Shown: positions 17,775 to 27,310 of the stretch, piece after piece
Position numbering within the stretch: the first letter of the stretch is position 1
Layout: the number at the start of each line of letters is the position of its first letter
Origin: Phycisphaera sp.
GTDB lineage: Bacteria > Planctomycetota > Phycisphaerae > Phycisphaerales > UBA1924
NCBI GenBank assembly: GCA_003712165.1
Contig: RHLH01000001.1
Coordinates: 1 to 64,000, forward strand
Reading direction: 5' to 3'
Length of the DNA stretch: 64,000 nucleotides
Made by a program: the position numbers and the translations under genes
The notes under the pieces: model-generated
The model's database searches: none
The model's input: only the letters and a program-made list of their open reading frames with translations
Told to the model about the DNA's origin: nothing

Positions 17775-20258
17775 GTGTTGTTCAAAATCGCCAACCCGAC
17801 CAGCCGCCCCGCGACCGTGCCGTGCCTCGCCCTGGCCCTCGTCGCGGGCCTCGCCGCACCCGGAACGCACGCGCAAAACGATGAACTCATCCCCGCCGTC
17901 GGCATCCCGGCCCAGCCCGAGGGGCCTTACGACGGCAGGTTTGTCAATTCGGTCAGATTCCTCGTCGCTGAGCCCGGGCAAACCGAGTTCTATCCCGCCG
18001 ACGGCGCCACTTTCCAACTCGTCACCAACCAAGTCCGTACCGGCAAGGGCTCCCGCGAGTACTCCGAGCGCATCGTCGCCGACGACATCGTCAGGCTCAA
18101 CAGGCTCGGCCGATTCCAGAGCGTCGAGCATCTCATCGCCGAACGAGAGGACGGCACACTCGACATCACCTTCAGACTCCAGCGCCAGCCCATCATCGAA
18201 GACGTCCAGGTCACAGGCAACCGGCGCATCCGAACCGCCCTTATCGCCGACGTGATCGACTTCCTCGCCGGCACGCCGGTAGATCAGTTCGAGCTCGACC
18301 GTGCCGCCCGCGCGATCGAAGATATGTACCGCGAGAAAGGCTTCCACCTCGCGCGCGTCGACGTCAACCTCGACGAACTCCTCGAAACAGGCATCGTCCT
18401 CTTCGAGGTCCGCGAAGGACTCCGCACCAAAATCACCGACATCCGGTTCGACGGCAACGACTCGTTCAGCAACAGCGAACTCAAGCGGCAGATCACAACC
18501 TCAACCGCTGGGCTCATCTTCAACCGCGGCCCGCTCGACAACACCGTGCTCCGCGCCGACGAACGGGCACTCGCGCGCTACTACAAAGACAGGGGCTACC
18601 TCGACGCACGCGTCGGAAGCCTTGTCCAGACAAGCCCCGACAGCCGCGAAGCCATCGTCACCTTCTACATCCAGGAAGGACCGCTCTACACACTCAGAAG
18701 CGTCGTCGCGCGCTACGCGGACGAAGCGCCAACCGGGCCCGTCATCGCTGCAGATCAGATCATCGGGCTCATCGACATGAAACCCGGCGACACATACAGC
18801 GCCGTCAAGGTCGAGGCAGCGGTCGAAATAGTCGAATCCGCCTACGGCCAAATGGGCTACACCGACGCGCGCGTCCAGCGACAGGAAACACGCGACACAA
18901 ACCGACCCGTCGTCGACCTCGTACTCGGCATCTCACAGGGCCAGCGGTTCCGGCTCGGCCTCGTCGACATCAAGGGCAACTCGACCACCAGGCACGAAGA
19001 GATCCGAAAGAACGTGCAGGTCCGCCCCGATCGGCCGCTCGACGAGCCTGCTGTCCAAAGAACCCAGCGGATCCTGACCGGGTCGGGCCTCTTCGATATC
19101 CGCAACAAGCCGCCGAGAACCGCGATCCTGCGCCCAGACCCAGCGCAGCCCACACACCGCGACCTGCTCATCGAAGTCAACGAACACAACACCGGCTCCT
19201 TCGGCTTCGGCGCCGCGATCAACTCCGACTCGGGCCTCGCGGGCCGGCTCAGCTTCACGCAGCGCAACTTCGACATCACCGACACGCCCGACTCCGTCGG
19301 CGACTTCTTCTCAGGAAAGAGCTTCCGAGGCGGAGGCCAGACCTTCTCCATCGAAGCCAGCCCGGGCACCGAGGTCGGCGCGTACGCGATCTCCCTGCGA
19401 GACAACTCGATCAACGACTCACCCATCGGGGGCAGCGCCAGCGCCAGCATCCGCACACGCCGTTTCAATGAGTACGACGAGGACCGCGCCGGAATCAACG
19501 GGGCTGTCACAAGGCTCTTCGGTGAACGGTGGAGAGGCTCGCTCGACACAAGATACCAATCTGTCGACGTATCCGATATCGACGAAGACGGCACCACAGA
19601 CCTCTTCGCGGTCGAAGGCACCAGCCACATCTCCGGCGTCGGGTTCGGCCTCCGCAGAAACACAGTCCCACTCCAGGAACGCTTCAGGCCGACCCGCGGT
19701 TCGATCATCGATCTGGGCGTCGAACAGGTTGGCGCTTTCGGAGGTGATTTCGACTTCACAAAGATCAACGCCGAACACACCGCGTTCCTCTCGCTCGCCG
19801 AGGATTACCTCAACCGGAAGACCGTACTCAGACTCACCACGCGAGCAAACTACATCCCACAAGGCATGGGTGAAACACCCATCTATGAACGCTTCTACCT
19901 GGGTGGCAAAAGCATGCGAGGTTTCGACTTTAGAACCGTCAGCCCGCGAGGCGTCCGCAACGATAACGGCCAGCCCAGCGAAGACCCCATCGGCGGCACG
20001 TGGAGCTTCTACTGGGGCGCCGAACTCCAACAGCCTCTCCTCGAAGAGAGCCTCGCCCTCGCCTTCTTCCTGGATACGGGCACCGTCGCCGAGAGGTTTA
20101 CGTTCGACGACTACCGCGTCAGCGCAGGCGTCGGGTTCAGGCTCTACATCCCGCAGCTCAGCCCCGCACCGCTCGCCTTTGACTTCGGCTTCCCCATCGT
20201 CAAAGAGGACACCGACGAAAGACGCCTCTTCACTTTCGACGTCGACCTCCCCTACTGA
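17775..20258 (+). CDS. bamA: Outer membrane protein assembly factor BamA
   Basis: 827 residues from a GTG, with a signal peptide ending near THAQ. BamA folds and inserts beta-barrel proteins in the outer membrane. A series of POTRA domains (about 45-450) shows the repeated pattern of a 'G/N-x-x-x-x-x-x-L/I' strand followed by a helix with 'YKDRGYLDARVG' or 'YGQMGYTDARV' endings. The C-terminal ~350 residues are a surface-antigen barrel, with the conserved loop-6 motif MRGF (Arg715-Gly716-Phe717; usually VRGF/Y) in FYLGGKSMRGFDFR. Followed by skp, lpxD and lpxC, an order typical of diderm bacteria. This supports an LPS-bearing outer membrane. Confidence 0.93.
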   Translation: MLFKIANPTSRPATVPCLALALVAGLAAPGTHAQNDELIPAVGIPAQPEGPYDGRFVNSVRFLVAEPGQTEFYPADGATFQLVTNQVRTGKGSREYSERIVADDIVRLNRLGRFQSVEHLIAEREDGTLDITFRLQRQPIIEDVQVTGNRRIRTALIADVIDFLAGTPVDQFELDRAARAIEDMYREKGFHLARVDVNLDELLETGIVLFEVREGLRTKITDIRFDGNDSFSNSELKRQITTSTAGLIFNRGPLDNTVLRADERALARYYKDRGYLDARVGSLVQTSPDSREAIVTFYIQEGPLYTLRSVVARYADEAPTGPVIAADQIIGLIDMKPGDTYSAVKVEAAVEIVESAYGQMGYTDARVQRQETRDTNRPVVDLVLGISQGQRFRLGLVDIKGNSTTRHEEIRKNVQVRPDRPLDEPAVQRTQRILTGSGLFDIRNKPPRTAILRPDPAQPTHRDLLIEVNEHNTGSFGFGAAINSDSGLAGRLSFTQRNFDITDTPDSVGDFFSGKSFRGGGQTFSIEASPGTEVGAYAISLRDNSINDSPIGGSASASIRTRRFNEYDEDRAGINGAVTRLFGERWRGSLDTRYQSVDVSDIDEDGTTDLFAVEGTSHISGVGFGLRRNTVPLQERFRPTRGSIIDLGVEQVGAFGGDFDFTKINAEHTAFLSLAEDYLNRKTVLRLTTRANYIPQGMGETPIYERFYLGGKSMRGFDFRTVSPRGVRNDNGQPSEDPIGGTWSFYWGAELQQPLLEESLALAFFLDTGTVAERFTFDDYRVSAGVGFRLYIPQLSPAPLAFDFGFPIVKEDTDERRLFTFDVDLPY

Positions 20259-20348
20259 AGACCGCAGGCTGAAACACAGCCCATCAGCCCCGGTACAATC
20301 CAACACAGCGGGAACGCTCGACTCACCAATCAGCAACGGAGTGCGCAC

Positions 20349-20960
20349 ATGACATCCAACACCAAAACGCTCGCAGCGGCAGTTAGCCTGCTCATCATCG
20401 CCTCGCTCGCAGCGGCTCTCGGCGCGGGCATCGCCTCGAGCAGGCTCGCGCCCACAACCGTCGCCGTCCTCGATATCGATCGGCTCTCAGCTGAGATGGA
20501 CGAGTTCAAGGTGCCGTCCGAAGAGTTCCAGGCCAAGCAGAACACGCGCCGGGAAGATCTTCGGGCCATCCAGGCGCGTATCACGAGCATCGCCGAGGAA
20601 CTCGAGCTCATACCAGACGACGACCAGGACGCACGCATCAACAAACTCACCGACCAGGTCAGACTTGATAGCGAATTCAAAGCCCTTCAGCAAATGTACC
20701 AGCAGGCTTCCGACCTCGAGCAGGCACAGCTCTTTAAGCGCATGTTCGACCGCATCGAAGCCGGCGCCGAACAAATCGCCCAGCGTGACGGCATCGACAT
20801 CGTCCTCGTCGATGACCGCGTCTTCGTACTCTCGGAAACCAACCGCGCCGCCCAGTCCGCCGCGCTCGAGAGCAAGAAAATCCTCTTCGCCAACGACACC
20901 GTTGATATCACCGATGAACTCCTGACCATGCTCAACAACGAGTTCAACGCGGGCAAGTAA
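20349..20960 (+). CDS. skp: OmpH/Skp-family periplasmic chaperone
   Basis: 203 residues. An N-terminal signal or membrane anchor (AAAVSLLIIASLAAALGAGIA) is followed by a short beta strand (VAVLDIDRLSAEM), a long helical hairpin rich in Glu/Gln/Arg (about 55-140), and returning strands (IDIVLVDDRVFVLS). Skp holds unfolded outer-membrane proteins on the way to BamA. Its position between bamA and lpxD supports the call more than sequence alone. GGAG precedes the ATG. The stop overlaps the lpxD start by one base. Confidence 0.85.
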   Translation: MTSNTKTLAAAVSLLIIASLAAALGAGIASSRLAPTTVAVLDIDRLSAEMDEFKVPSEEFQAKQNTRREDLRAIQARITSIAEELELIPDDDQDARINKLTDQVRLDSEFKALQQMYQQASDLEQAQLFKRMFDRIEAGAEQIAQRDGIDIVLVDDRVFVLSETNRAAQSAALESKKILFANDTVDITDELLTMLNNEFNAGK

Positions 20961-21934
20961 TGACCAACACTGACGAGCTCTCAATCACATCGGGCGACCT
21001 CGCCGCTCTCCTCGGGGGCGACCTCACGGGCCCTACAGATACCCGCCTCACCGGCATCGAGTCGCTCGAGAACGCGGGCCCGGGCGACCTGAGCTTCGTC
21101 CGCACGAGCGCGTACACGAACGCCGCGGAGAAATCCGAAGCCGGCGCGCTGCTCGTTGCAAACGAAATCGAACTGCCCGATCTCGAAGGCAAAGCCGTCA
21201 TCAAGGTCGACGACCCCGATCAATCGCTCGTCGGTCTGCTCAAAGCACTCCGCAAGCAGCGCTTCGGGGAACCCGAGACAGGCATCCACCCCACAGCCGT
21301 CATCCACGAATCCGCGGACCTACACGAGTCCGTCACCGTGGGACCCGGCGCTGTGATCGAGAAGAACGTCACGATCGGCGAAAAAACCCGCATCGACGCC
21401 GGCGCGGTCATCAGCCTCGGCACAACCATCGGCGCCCGTTGCAGAGTCGGCGCCAACACAGTCATCGGCGGTGAGGGCTTCGGCTATATATCTAACAAAG
21501 AAACCGGAGTGCACACCCGGCTCCCCCACGTCGGCACCGTCGTTATCGAAGACGACGTCGAGATCGGCGCCAACACAGGGATCGACCGAGCCAAGTTCGG
21601 CGTCACCCGCATAGGACAAGGATCAAAGATCGACAACCTCGTCCAGGTCGGGCACAACGTCATCGTCGGCAAGCACTGTGTCATCTGCGGCCTCGTCGGC
21701 GTGGGAGGCTCGGCAATCATCGAAGACAACGTCATCATCGGCGGACAAACCGGGATCGCCGACAACATCACCGTCGGCAAGGGCGCACAACTCGCAGCCC
21801 GAGGCGGCATCCTGGGCGATGTCCCACCCGGCGCGATCTATGTCGGCAGCCCCGCCAAAGAACGAGGCCAAGCCTTCCGCGAGTTCGCCGCTCTCACCAG
21901 ACTCGCCAACCAGTCCCGCAAGAAGAAGTCATGA
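20960..21934 (+). CDS. lpxD: UDP-3-O-acylglucosamine N-acyltransferase
   Basis: 324 residues, starting in a TAATG overlap with skp. Adds the N-linked hydroxy-acyl chain in the third step of lipid A synthesis. The N-terminal LpxD domain (about 5-105, with GPGDLSFVRT) is followed by left-handed beta-helix hexapeptide repeats (IHESADLHESVTVGPG onward). The presumed catalytic His232 is in VGHNVIVG. The C-terminal helix is Arg/Lys-rich. It is translationally coupled to lpxC through an ATGA overlap. Confidence 0.95.
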   Translation: MTNTDELSITSGDLAALLGGDLTGPTDTRLTGIESLENAGPGDLSFVRTSAYTNAAEKSEAGALLVANEIELPDLEGKAVIKVDDPDQSLVGLLKALRKQRFGEPETGIHPTAVIHESADLHESVTVGPGAVIEKNVTIGEKTRIDAGAVISLGTTIGARCRVGANTVIGGEGFGYISNKETGVHTRLPHVGTVVIEDDVEIGANTGIDRAKFGVTRIGQGSKIDNLVQVGHNVIVGKHCVICGLVGVGGSAIIEDNVIIGGQTGIADNITVGKGAQLAARGGILGDVPPGAIYVGSPAKERGQAFREFAALTRLANQSRKKKS

Positions 21935-22782
21935 ACCGGCGCACCGTCGCACGAACCGTCTCGATTAACGGTCTCGGTCTATTCACCGGCGCCGAATCCT
22001 CCGCCGTCATCACACCTGCATCCGAGGGCGAGGGAATCGCCTTCGAGCACAAAAGCACTCGAATCCCCACACATATCGCTCATTTATCAATTTCTCCAAT
22101 CGATGCCTTCAAGCATCTCCCCGCACGCCATACCTGCCTTGCGATCAACAACGCGCTCGCCACCACGACCGAGCACCTCCTCGCCGCACTCGCCGCACTC
22201 GGCATCACCGACGCAACCATCACGCTGGCTGACCCGGGCGAAGTCCCAATCGACGATGGCTCCGCACTCTCCTTCGTCCGCGAGATCACAAACGCGGGAA
22301 CTACCGAACTCGAAGGTGCGGCTAAGCCGATCACAATCACCGAAACAATCTCGGTCTCACAAGGCGATGCCTCGATCACAATCGAACCCGCGCAGTCAGC
22401 CTCGTACACGTACATCTATGAGCCGGGAAGCAACTCGCCGCTTGAGCGCCAGGCCGCGACTTGGGACGGCAGCCCCGACGACTTCATCACCAACATCGCA
22501 CCCGCCCGCACGTTCTCCTTCGAGCACGAAGCCGAGCAGATGCAATCGCTCGGTCTCTTCACCGCCTTCACGCCCAGAGACCTGCTCGTCTTAGACGAAC
22601 GCGGCGTACCAATCGACAACCAACTCCGCTTCGACAACGAGCCAGCGCGGCACAAGCTTCTCGATTTGATCGGAGACCTCGCGCTCGCTGGCGCGCCACT
22701 GATCGGAAAGGTCACAGCAACGAAATCAGGACACGCGCTCAACCATGAAATGGCGCGCAAGCTCGCTGAAATCTCAAGCTAA
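21931..22782 (+). CDS. lpxC: UDP-3-O-acyl-N-acetylglucosamine deacetylase
   Basis: 283 residues, starting in an ATGA overlap with lpxD. Zinc-dependent first committed step of lipid A synthesis. The metal and catalytic residues are all present: Glu81 and His82 in TTEHLLAAL, His241 and Asp245 in ARHKLLDLIGDL, and His268 in SGHALNH. It is a single-domain LpxC of near-normal length; some related bacteria carry LpxC fused to FabZ, which is not the case here. Its last four bases overlap the end of the convergent M14 peptidase gene. Confidence 0.95.
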   Translation: MNRRTVARTVSINGLGLFTGAESSAVITPASEGEGIAFEHKSTRIPTHIAHLSISPIDAFKHLPARHTCLAINNALATTTEHLLAALAALGITDATITLADPGEVPIDDGSALSFVREITNAGTTELEGAAKPITITETISVSQGDASITIEPAQSASYTYIYEPGSNSPLERQAATWDGSPDDFITNIAPARTFSFEHEAEQMQSLGLFTAFTPRDLLVLDERGVPIDNQLRFDNEPARHKLLDLIGDLALAGAPLIGKVTATKSGHALNHEMARKLAEISS

Positions 22783-23561
22783 CGACCCGCGATCAACTCA
22801 CCAATCGAAGCCCTCACCCCGGCGAGCAACGCCGCGGCAGCCCCGCCCTCTTCGTGGCCGCGATCAAACTCGATCGTGAGAATCGGGATTCCGAGATCCT
22901 CGCCCACGTACGAGCCGATCGAGCCGGGCGTGGGATACCCCATATCCGCCTGCAGTCGCCAGTTTCGCGATCTATCGGCGATATCCGCCGCCGTCGCGAA
23001 CGCCTCCGCATACGACAACGCCGGGCCGTCGTAGTTCACGAAGGGCCCCGAATGGATCGAGTGCAGCACGATCACAAGCTCAGGCTCGATCTCCTGGATC
23101 AACGCAAAGCAGTGCGCCGTCTCGATCTCAGATAACGGCTCCTCGCCGTGCCGAAACCCCGGGCTGAAGTTCGACGCGGGCCAATTTCTGTTCAGGTCCA
23201 CACCTCGCGAGTTGTACCTCGAGAGCTTCACAGAGCCGTCCGGGTTCATGTCCTCAACAACGACCGCGCGTACCGCAAGCTCTTCTGCGCGCATCTCCTT
23301 TATCAGCGCGAGCGCCGGCGCAAGGCCCTCGGGTTCCGAGCCGTGAATCCCACCGATGATCAGCACCGTCGGCCCGTTGTCACCGATGTATTGCGTGACT
23401 ATCCCCCGCCCCTCGTACGTCAGCGCGAGATTGTCCCGCTCCACCTCGACAGGCTTTGTTTCAACCGGCATGTGCTCCGCAGACACCGGCGCTATCGAGG
23501 CACACCCGACCATAAGTGAGCCAGCGACACACACCGCGCACAGACCGATTCGCTTACTCAT
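22779..23561 (-). CDS. M14-family zinc carboxypeptidase, lipoprotein (MpaA-like)
   Basis: 260 residues from ATG 23561, overlapping the end of pyrE by 8 bases. The lipobox LMVGC puts the acylated Cys at residue 20. Zinc ligands His73 and Glu76 (HGSE) and His167 (LHSIH), the substrate Arg/Asn region NRNWP, and catalytic Glu231 (TIEFDRG) are all present, so the enzyme should be active. The short catalytic domain resembles murein peptide amidase MpaA and DUF2817-type enzymes, so a peptidoglycan-peptide substrate is a reasonable guess. Acts in the periplasm, anchored to a membrane. Confidence 0.82.
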   Translation of the reverse strand: MSKRIGLCAVCVAGSLMVGCASIAPVSAEHMPVETKPVEVERDNLALTYEGRGIVTQYIGDNGPTVLIIGGIHGSEPEGLAPALALIKEMRAEELAVRAVVVEDMNPDGSVKLSRYNSRGVDLNRNWPASNFSPGFRHGEEPLSEIETAHCFALIQEIEPELVIVLHSIHSGPFVNYDGPALSYAEAFATAADIADRSRNWRLQADMGYPTPGSIGSYVGEDLGIPILTIEFDRGHEEGGAAAALLAGVRASIGELIAGR

Positions 23562-24114
23562 CGATCCCAAGATCCGCCTTGGTGAACAGCCTCTCCATCC
23601 GATATCCCGCCTGTGCCATGTTCTCTGAAGCGCCCTCTTGCCGATCGATCACCACGATCGCCGCGAGCACCTTTGCACCCTGCTCTTCGAGGGTCTTGCA
23701 CGCCTCGATCGTCTGGCCGGCGGTGGTCGCCACATCTTCGACGATGATCACCCGTTCGCCCGCCTCGAGCTTGCCCTCGAGCTGCTTCGCCGTGCCGTAG
23801 TCCTTCTTCTGGTTCCGGATGAACACACAGGGCTTGCCGGTCGCAAGGCTCGTCGCCGACACCAGCGGGATCCCGCCGAGTTCCGCGCCCGCGAGCCGAT
23901 CCGCCGTCTTACCCGTCTCCGCCTCGACCCGCTCGATCGCTTGTCTGAACAGCTCAGCGATCGGGCCCAGAACCTCGGGCCGGGTCGAAAACAGGTACTT
24001 GTCGAGGTAATACGAGCTCGTCCGCCCCGAACGCAGCGTGAACGTCCCCCTCAGGAGAGACAGCTCAGCAATCTGGCGCGCGATCTCGGCTCGATCCGTC
24101 GTGGATGCACTCAT
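23554..24114 (-). CDS. pyrE: Orotate phosphoribosyltransferase
   Basis: 186 residues from ATG 24114; the frame continues 25 codons upstream, but the conserved region starts here. Makes orotidine monophosphate from orotate and PRPP in pyrimidine synthesis. Visible are LRSGRTSSYYLDK near the N-terminus, FIRNQKKDYGT, and the PRPP-binding motif VIIVEDVATTAGQT. Translationally coupled to the following M14 lipoprotein gene, an unusual partner. Confidence 0.92.
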   Translation of the reverse strand: MSASTTDRAEIARQIAELSLLRGTFTLRSGRTSSYYLDKYLFSTRPEVLGPIAELFRQAIERVEAETGKTADRLAGAELGGIPLVSATSLATGKPCVFIRNQKKDYGTAKQLEGKLEAGERVIIVEDVATTAGQTIEACKTLEEQGAKVLAAIVVIDRQEGASENMAQAGYRMERLFTKADLGIDE

Positions 24115-24220
24115 GGTCCGAGAGTAGGTCCAAGCCCCGCGCCAACGCAACCAAGACCGCCCGGCGGTTCTATCATCCCTAAACGACAACCCTCACACGA
24201 GTCACGAACCGGAGAGTCAC

Positions 24221-25060
24221 ATGCACCGCCTCGCTACACCGCTCATCATCGCCCTCGCCGCAACCGCGGGTACCACCTCCGCGCAGCTCACGCTGCCCCC
24301 TACCGCGCCCAAGCCCGAACGCCCAGAGTACATCCCGCCCTCAGAGCGCGTCCAGCAGCCACCAGAAGCACCAACCAACCAGTTCAACCCCACCTCGGTC
24401 GAGTACACATCGATCTACACCGTCAACGACGACGGCACCATCACTGGCCCCACCAAACACTTCGAGATCGCTGCACTCAAGAACAACCCACTCATCGACG
24501 AAGAGCTCTGGGAGTTCCTGGATGTCATCCTCGAAGAGCGCAGCGAAGAGATGGAAGTCGTCGCGCACAAGTACCCGCGTCAGTGCATCGATGCCATCAC
24601 AACACTCATCCCAAAATTCGACGTCGAAGACGAGGCCACCCGCACCTCGCTGGCAAACGTGACCTCATCGCTCACACAGCCCACCGGCCTGATCTCATGG
24701 GTACAAACCCAAGGCGTGCTCACCGACGAAATGGTACAGATGTCTCAGTTCATCGCAAACGACTACACCCAGACCATGATGATGAACATCAAAAACAACG
24801 CTCCCAAAGACCTCACCGAACTCGAGGTCATCAGCCTCCAGGCGCGATTCCTCGTTCGCGGCGGCATCGACGAGCCTCTCCGGGGCTTCGGCAGGCTCGC
24901 GCGTTTCGTCATCGAGAACAACCCGGGCCTGGTCGAGAACGCAGACGAAATCCTCGCGCTTCAGGGCAACGAATTCATCGACGACGCGGCCAAGGCGCTC
25001 TCACCTATCGAAGACCAGAAGCTCCAGCAACTCTTCCTCGAGGCGCACAACAACAACTGA
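24221..25060 (+). CDS. Secreted protein of unknown function
   Basis: 279 residues from ATG 24221 with GGAG upstream. A signal peptide ends near TSAQL. A Pro-rich stretch (about 24-55, including PPSERVQQPPEAPTN) leads to a mostly helical, acidic domain with no motif I recognise. No Cys pairs other than one Cys after PRQ. It converges on lysS with a 10-bp gap. Function unknown. Confidence 0.75.
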   Translation: MHRLATPLIIALAATAGTTSAQLTLPPTAPKPERPEYIPPSERVQQPPEAPTNQFNPTSVEYTSIYTVNDDGTITGPTKHFEIAALKNNPLIDEELWEFLDVILEERSEEMEVVAHKYPRQCIDAITTLIPKFDVEDEATRTSLANVTSSLTQPTGLISWVQTQGVLTDEMVQMSQFIANDYTQTMMMNIKNNAPKDLTELEVISLQARFLVRGGIDEPLRGFGRLARFVIENNPGLVENADEILALQGNEFIDDAAKALSPIEDQKLQQLFLEAHNNN

Positions 25061-25070
25061 TCGTCCTGCG

Positions 25071-26624
25071 TCAGTCCTGAGGCTTCAGCAACGGGAACAG
25101 GATCACGTCCCGGATCGTCTGGCTGTTGGTCAGAAGCATCACCAGCCGGTCGATACCGAGCCCCATACCGCCCGCCGGGGGCATGCCCACGCGCAGCGCC
25201 TCGACAAAGTCCTCGTCCAGATTCCTGAACGTGGACTCCTCGTCGTCGATGCCCACAAGCTGCTCTTGGAACCGATGGAGCTGGATATCCGGGTCGTTGA
25301 GCTCTGTGTAGTGAGGCCCGACCTCCATCCCAGCAACGAAAAGGTCCGCGCGCTCGGCGATCGTCGGATCGTCCTTCTTGGGACGTGTCAGCGGGCTGAG
25401 CGACGCCGGGTAATCCATGACCCACGTCGGCGTTTCCGGGTCGAGCGACTTCTCGGCAACCTCCTCGAAGAGCTCGTTCACGACCCAGACATCATCAAGC
25501 TCCGTGCCGTCCTCGGCACTGGTCTTGATGTGCCGCTTCTGCGCTTCCTCGCGCGCACGCGCGACATCCGTCACCGGGAACCCGAGCGACTTCTCGAACA
25601 GCGCCGCGTACGTGACCCGCTCGAAAGGCTTCGCGTAATCGATCGTCAGCTCACCAAACGGCAGCACAAGGTTGTCCCTGTCACCAGACACAACACCCGC
25701 GGCCTCGCGCACGATCGCCTCGGTCAACTCCATCACCGAGTGGTAGTCACCGAACGCCTCGTATGCCTCGATCGCCGTGAACTCCGGGTTGTGCTGCTTG
25801 TCCACGCCCTCGTTGCGGAAGTTCCGGTTGATCTCGTACACCTTCCGCATGCCGCCCACGAGCAGCCTCTTCAGATACAACTCCGGCGCGATGCGCATCG
25901 AGAGCGAGATATCGAGCGCGTTCATGTGCGTCACGAAAGGCCTCGCCGCGGCCCCGCCCGCCTGCGTCTGCAACATCGGCGTCTCGACCTCGAGAAAGCC
26001 CAGATCGTCCATCAGCCTTCGAACCGCGGAGATGATCCGAGAGCGCAGCTTGAACACGCGCATCGAGTCCGGGTTCGCCCACAGATCCACGTAACGCTTG
26101 CGGTACCTCGTCTCGACATCCTGCAGACCCGCCCACTTCTCGGGCGGTGGGGTCAGACTCTTCGACGCCGGCACAACATGCGACGCCCAGACCGTCACCT
26201 CTCCCGTCCGCGTCTTCGTCAGTGGCCCCTCGGCGATCACGATGTCCGCGTTGTCCAATAGCTTCGCAGCGGCGAAACCGGCCTCGTCACAGTCGCGCTT
26301 GCTCACAGCGATCTGAAGATCGCCAGACTCGTCACGCAGGTTCAGCCAGATCAATTTCCCGTTGTCCCGGCTCAGCATCACCCGGCCGGCGACTCGCACA
26401 ACGGGACGCCTGTCCTCGAAGCCCTCCTCCTTCCCATTGGCCTTGTGATCCTCGTCTGCTGACGCGTCGTAAACAGCCGCGGCCTGGGCGAGACTGAGAA
26501 GCCCGCTCTGGCCCGAGCCGTAGGGATCAAGCCCCGCGACACGCAGCGCATCGCGGTTCTCGCGACGCTGCTGGATCAGCGGGTGGATGTCATTGGGTTC
26601 CGGGGTTTCATTGTCGGCGCTCAT
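25071..26624 (-). CDS. lysS: Lysyl-tRNA synthetase, class II
   Basis: 517 residues. Charges tRNA(Lys). The N-terminal OB-fold anticodon domain (about 60-165, VAGRVMLSRDNGKLIWLNL) is followed by the class II core: motif 1 around MDDLGFLEVETPML, motif 2 with RNFRNEGVD and HNPEFTAIEAYEA, and motif 3 GMGLGIDRLVMLL near the C-terminus. The length matches the family. It reads away from the Rrf2 gene in the same direction, 56 bases downstream of it. Confidence 0.95.
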   Translation of the reverse strand: MSADNETPEPNDIHPLIQQRRENRDALRVAGLDPYGSGQSGLLSLAQAAAVYDASADEDHKANGKEEGFEDRRPVVRVAGRVMLSRDNGKLIWLNLRDESGDLQIAVSKRDCDEAGFAAAKLLDNADIVIAEGPLTKTRTGEVTVWASHVVPASKSLTPPPEKWAGLQDVETRYRKRYVDLWANPDSMRVFKLRSRIISAVRRLMDDLGFLEVETPMLQTQAGGAAARPFVTHMNALDISLSMRIAPELYLKRLLVGGMRKVYEINRNFRNEGVDKQHNPEFTAIEAYEAFGDYHSVMELTEAIVREAAGVVSGDRDNLVLPFGELTIDYAKPFERVTYAALFEKSLGFPVTDVARAREEAQKRHIKTSAEDGTELDDVWVVNELFEEVAEKSLDPETPTWVMDYPASLSPLTRPKKDDPTIAERADLFVAGMEVGPHYTELNDPDIQLHRFQEQLVGIDDEESTFRNLDEDFVEALRVGMPPAGGMGLGIDRLVMLLTNSQTIRDVILFPLLKPQD

Positions 26625-26680
26625 GCGCCAACTCTATCCGCCAAACACAGGCTGGCCTGAATGGGATGGATACTCAGAGA

Positions 26681-27163
26681 TCAGCCCGCGATGCTGTTGC
26701 GGCTATCTTGCCCTAGCGTCTGGACAACCGCAGGATCATCATCCCCAGGAGTCATGTCACGCCGGATAGCGTCGATGTCCTGCTCGATATCGCAGATCTT
26801 CACGCGTCGGAACTCCTCGATCACAGACGCTGCCGCCCGGCCGAGCGCCATATGCAGAGGCTTGAAGCCGTCTCCAAGCCGCTCGAGTTGCGCCTCGGAC
26901 TGAGGCTCCCGGATCGGGCCAACCGCCAAAATCACGTCTAGCGCCGATATCTGCTCGGGATCGGCGCTCAGGGTGTACCCGCCGCCGATGCCCCGGCGTC
27001 CGGTGACCAACTCCGTCGATGCAAGCTGCTGCATGATTTTCGCAAGGTAAGGAGGGGGCACATCTGCCTGCTCCGCAAGTTCTGTCGCCGGGATCGTCTG
27101 CCCCTTGCGTGCTGCAAGTGCACTGATCGCTCGTAGCGCGTATTCCGCAGTCTGGGTCAGCAT
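26681..27163 (-). CDS. Rrf2-family transcriptional regulator
   Basis: 160 residues starting MLTQTAEYALRAI, the classic Rrf2 N-terminus. The winged HTH is at about residues 25-60 (ATELAEQADVPPPYLAKIMQQL), with the wing RRGIGGGYTLS. Iron-sulfur members carry three Cys near residues 90-110; only one Cys (KICDIEQ) is visible here, so it probably senses something other than an Fe-S cluster or binds one atypically. The next gene (lysS) is unlikely to be its only target. Confidence 0.87.
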   Translation of the reverse strand: MLTQTAEYALRAISALAARKGQTIPATELAEQADVPPPYLAKIMQQLASTELVTGRRGIGGGYTLSADPEQISALDVILAVGPIREPQSEAQLERLGDGFKPLHMALGRAAASVIEEFRRVKICDIEQDIDAIRRDMTPGDDDPAVVQTLGQDSRNSIAG

Positions 27164-27310
27164 GGAAGTTGCCCCTTTTCACAAAGTGCAAGGCCAACAC
27201 GGCCCACCAGCTCTGTGTTCGAACAACAACTGCGGCCTAGATGTTCCCATCTGCCGAAAATCCGACACACAAGTTCAATTATCGGGACCAAGGCCCGCAG
27301 ATTCCGGGGA

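Noticed and set aside
27164..27310. Possible tRNA because of a TTCGAA-type motif near 27220
   Set aside because: No acceptor or anticodon arm can be paired around it.
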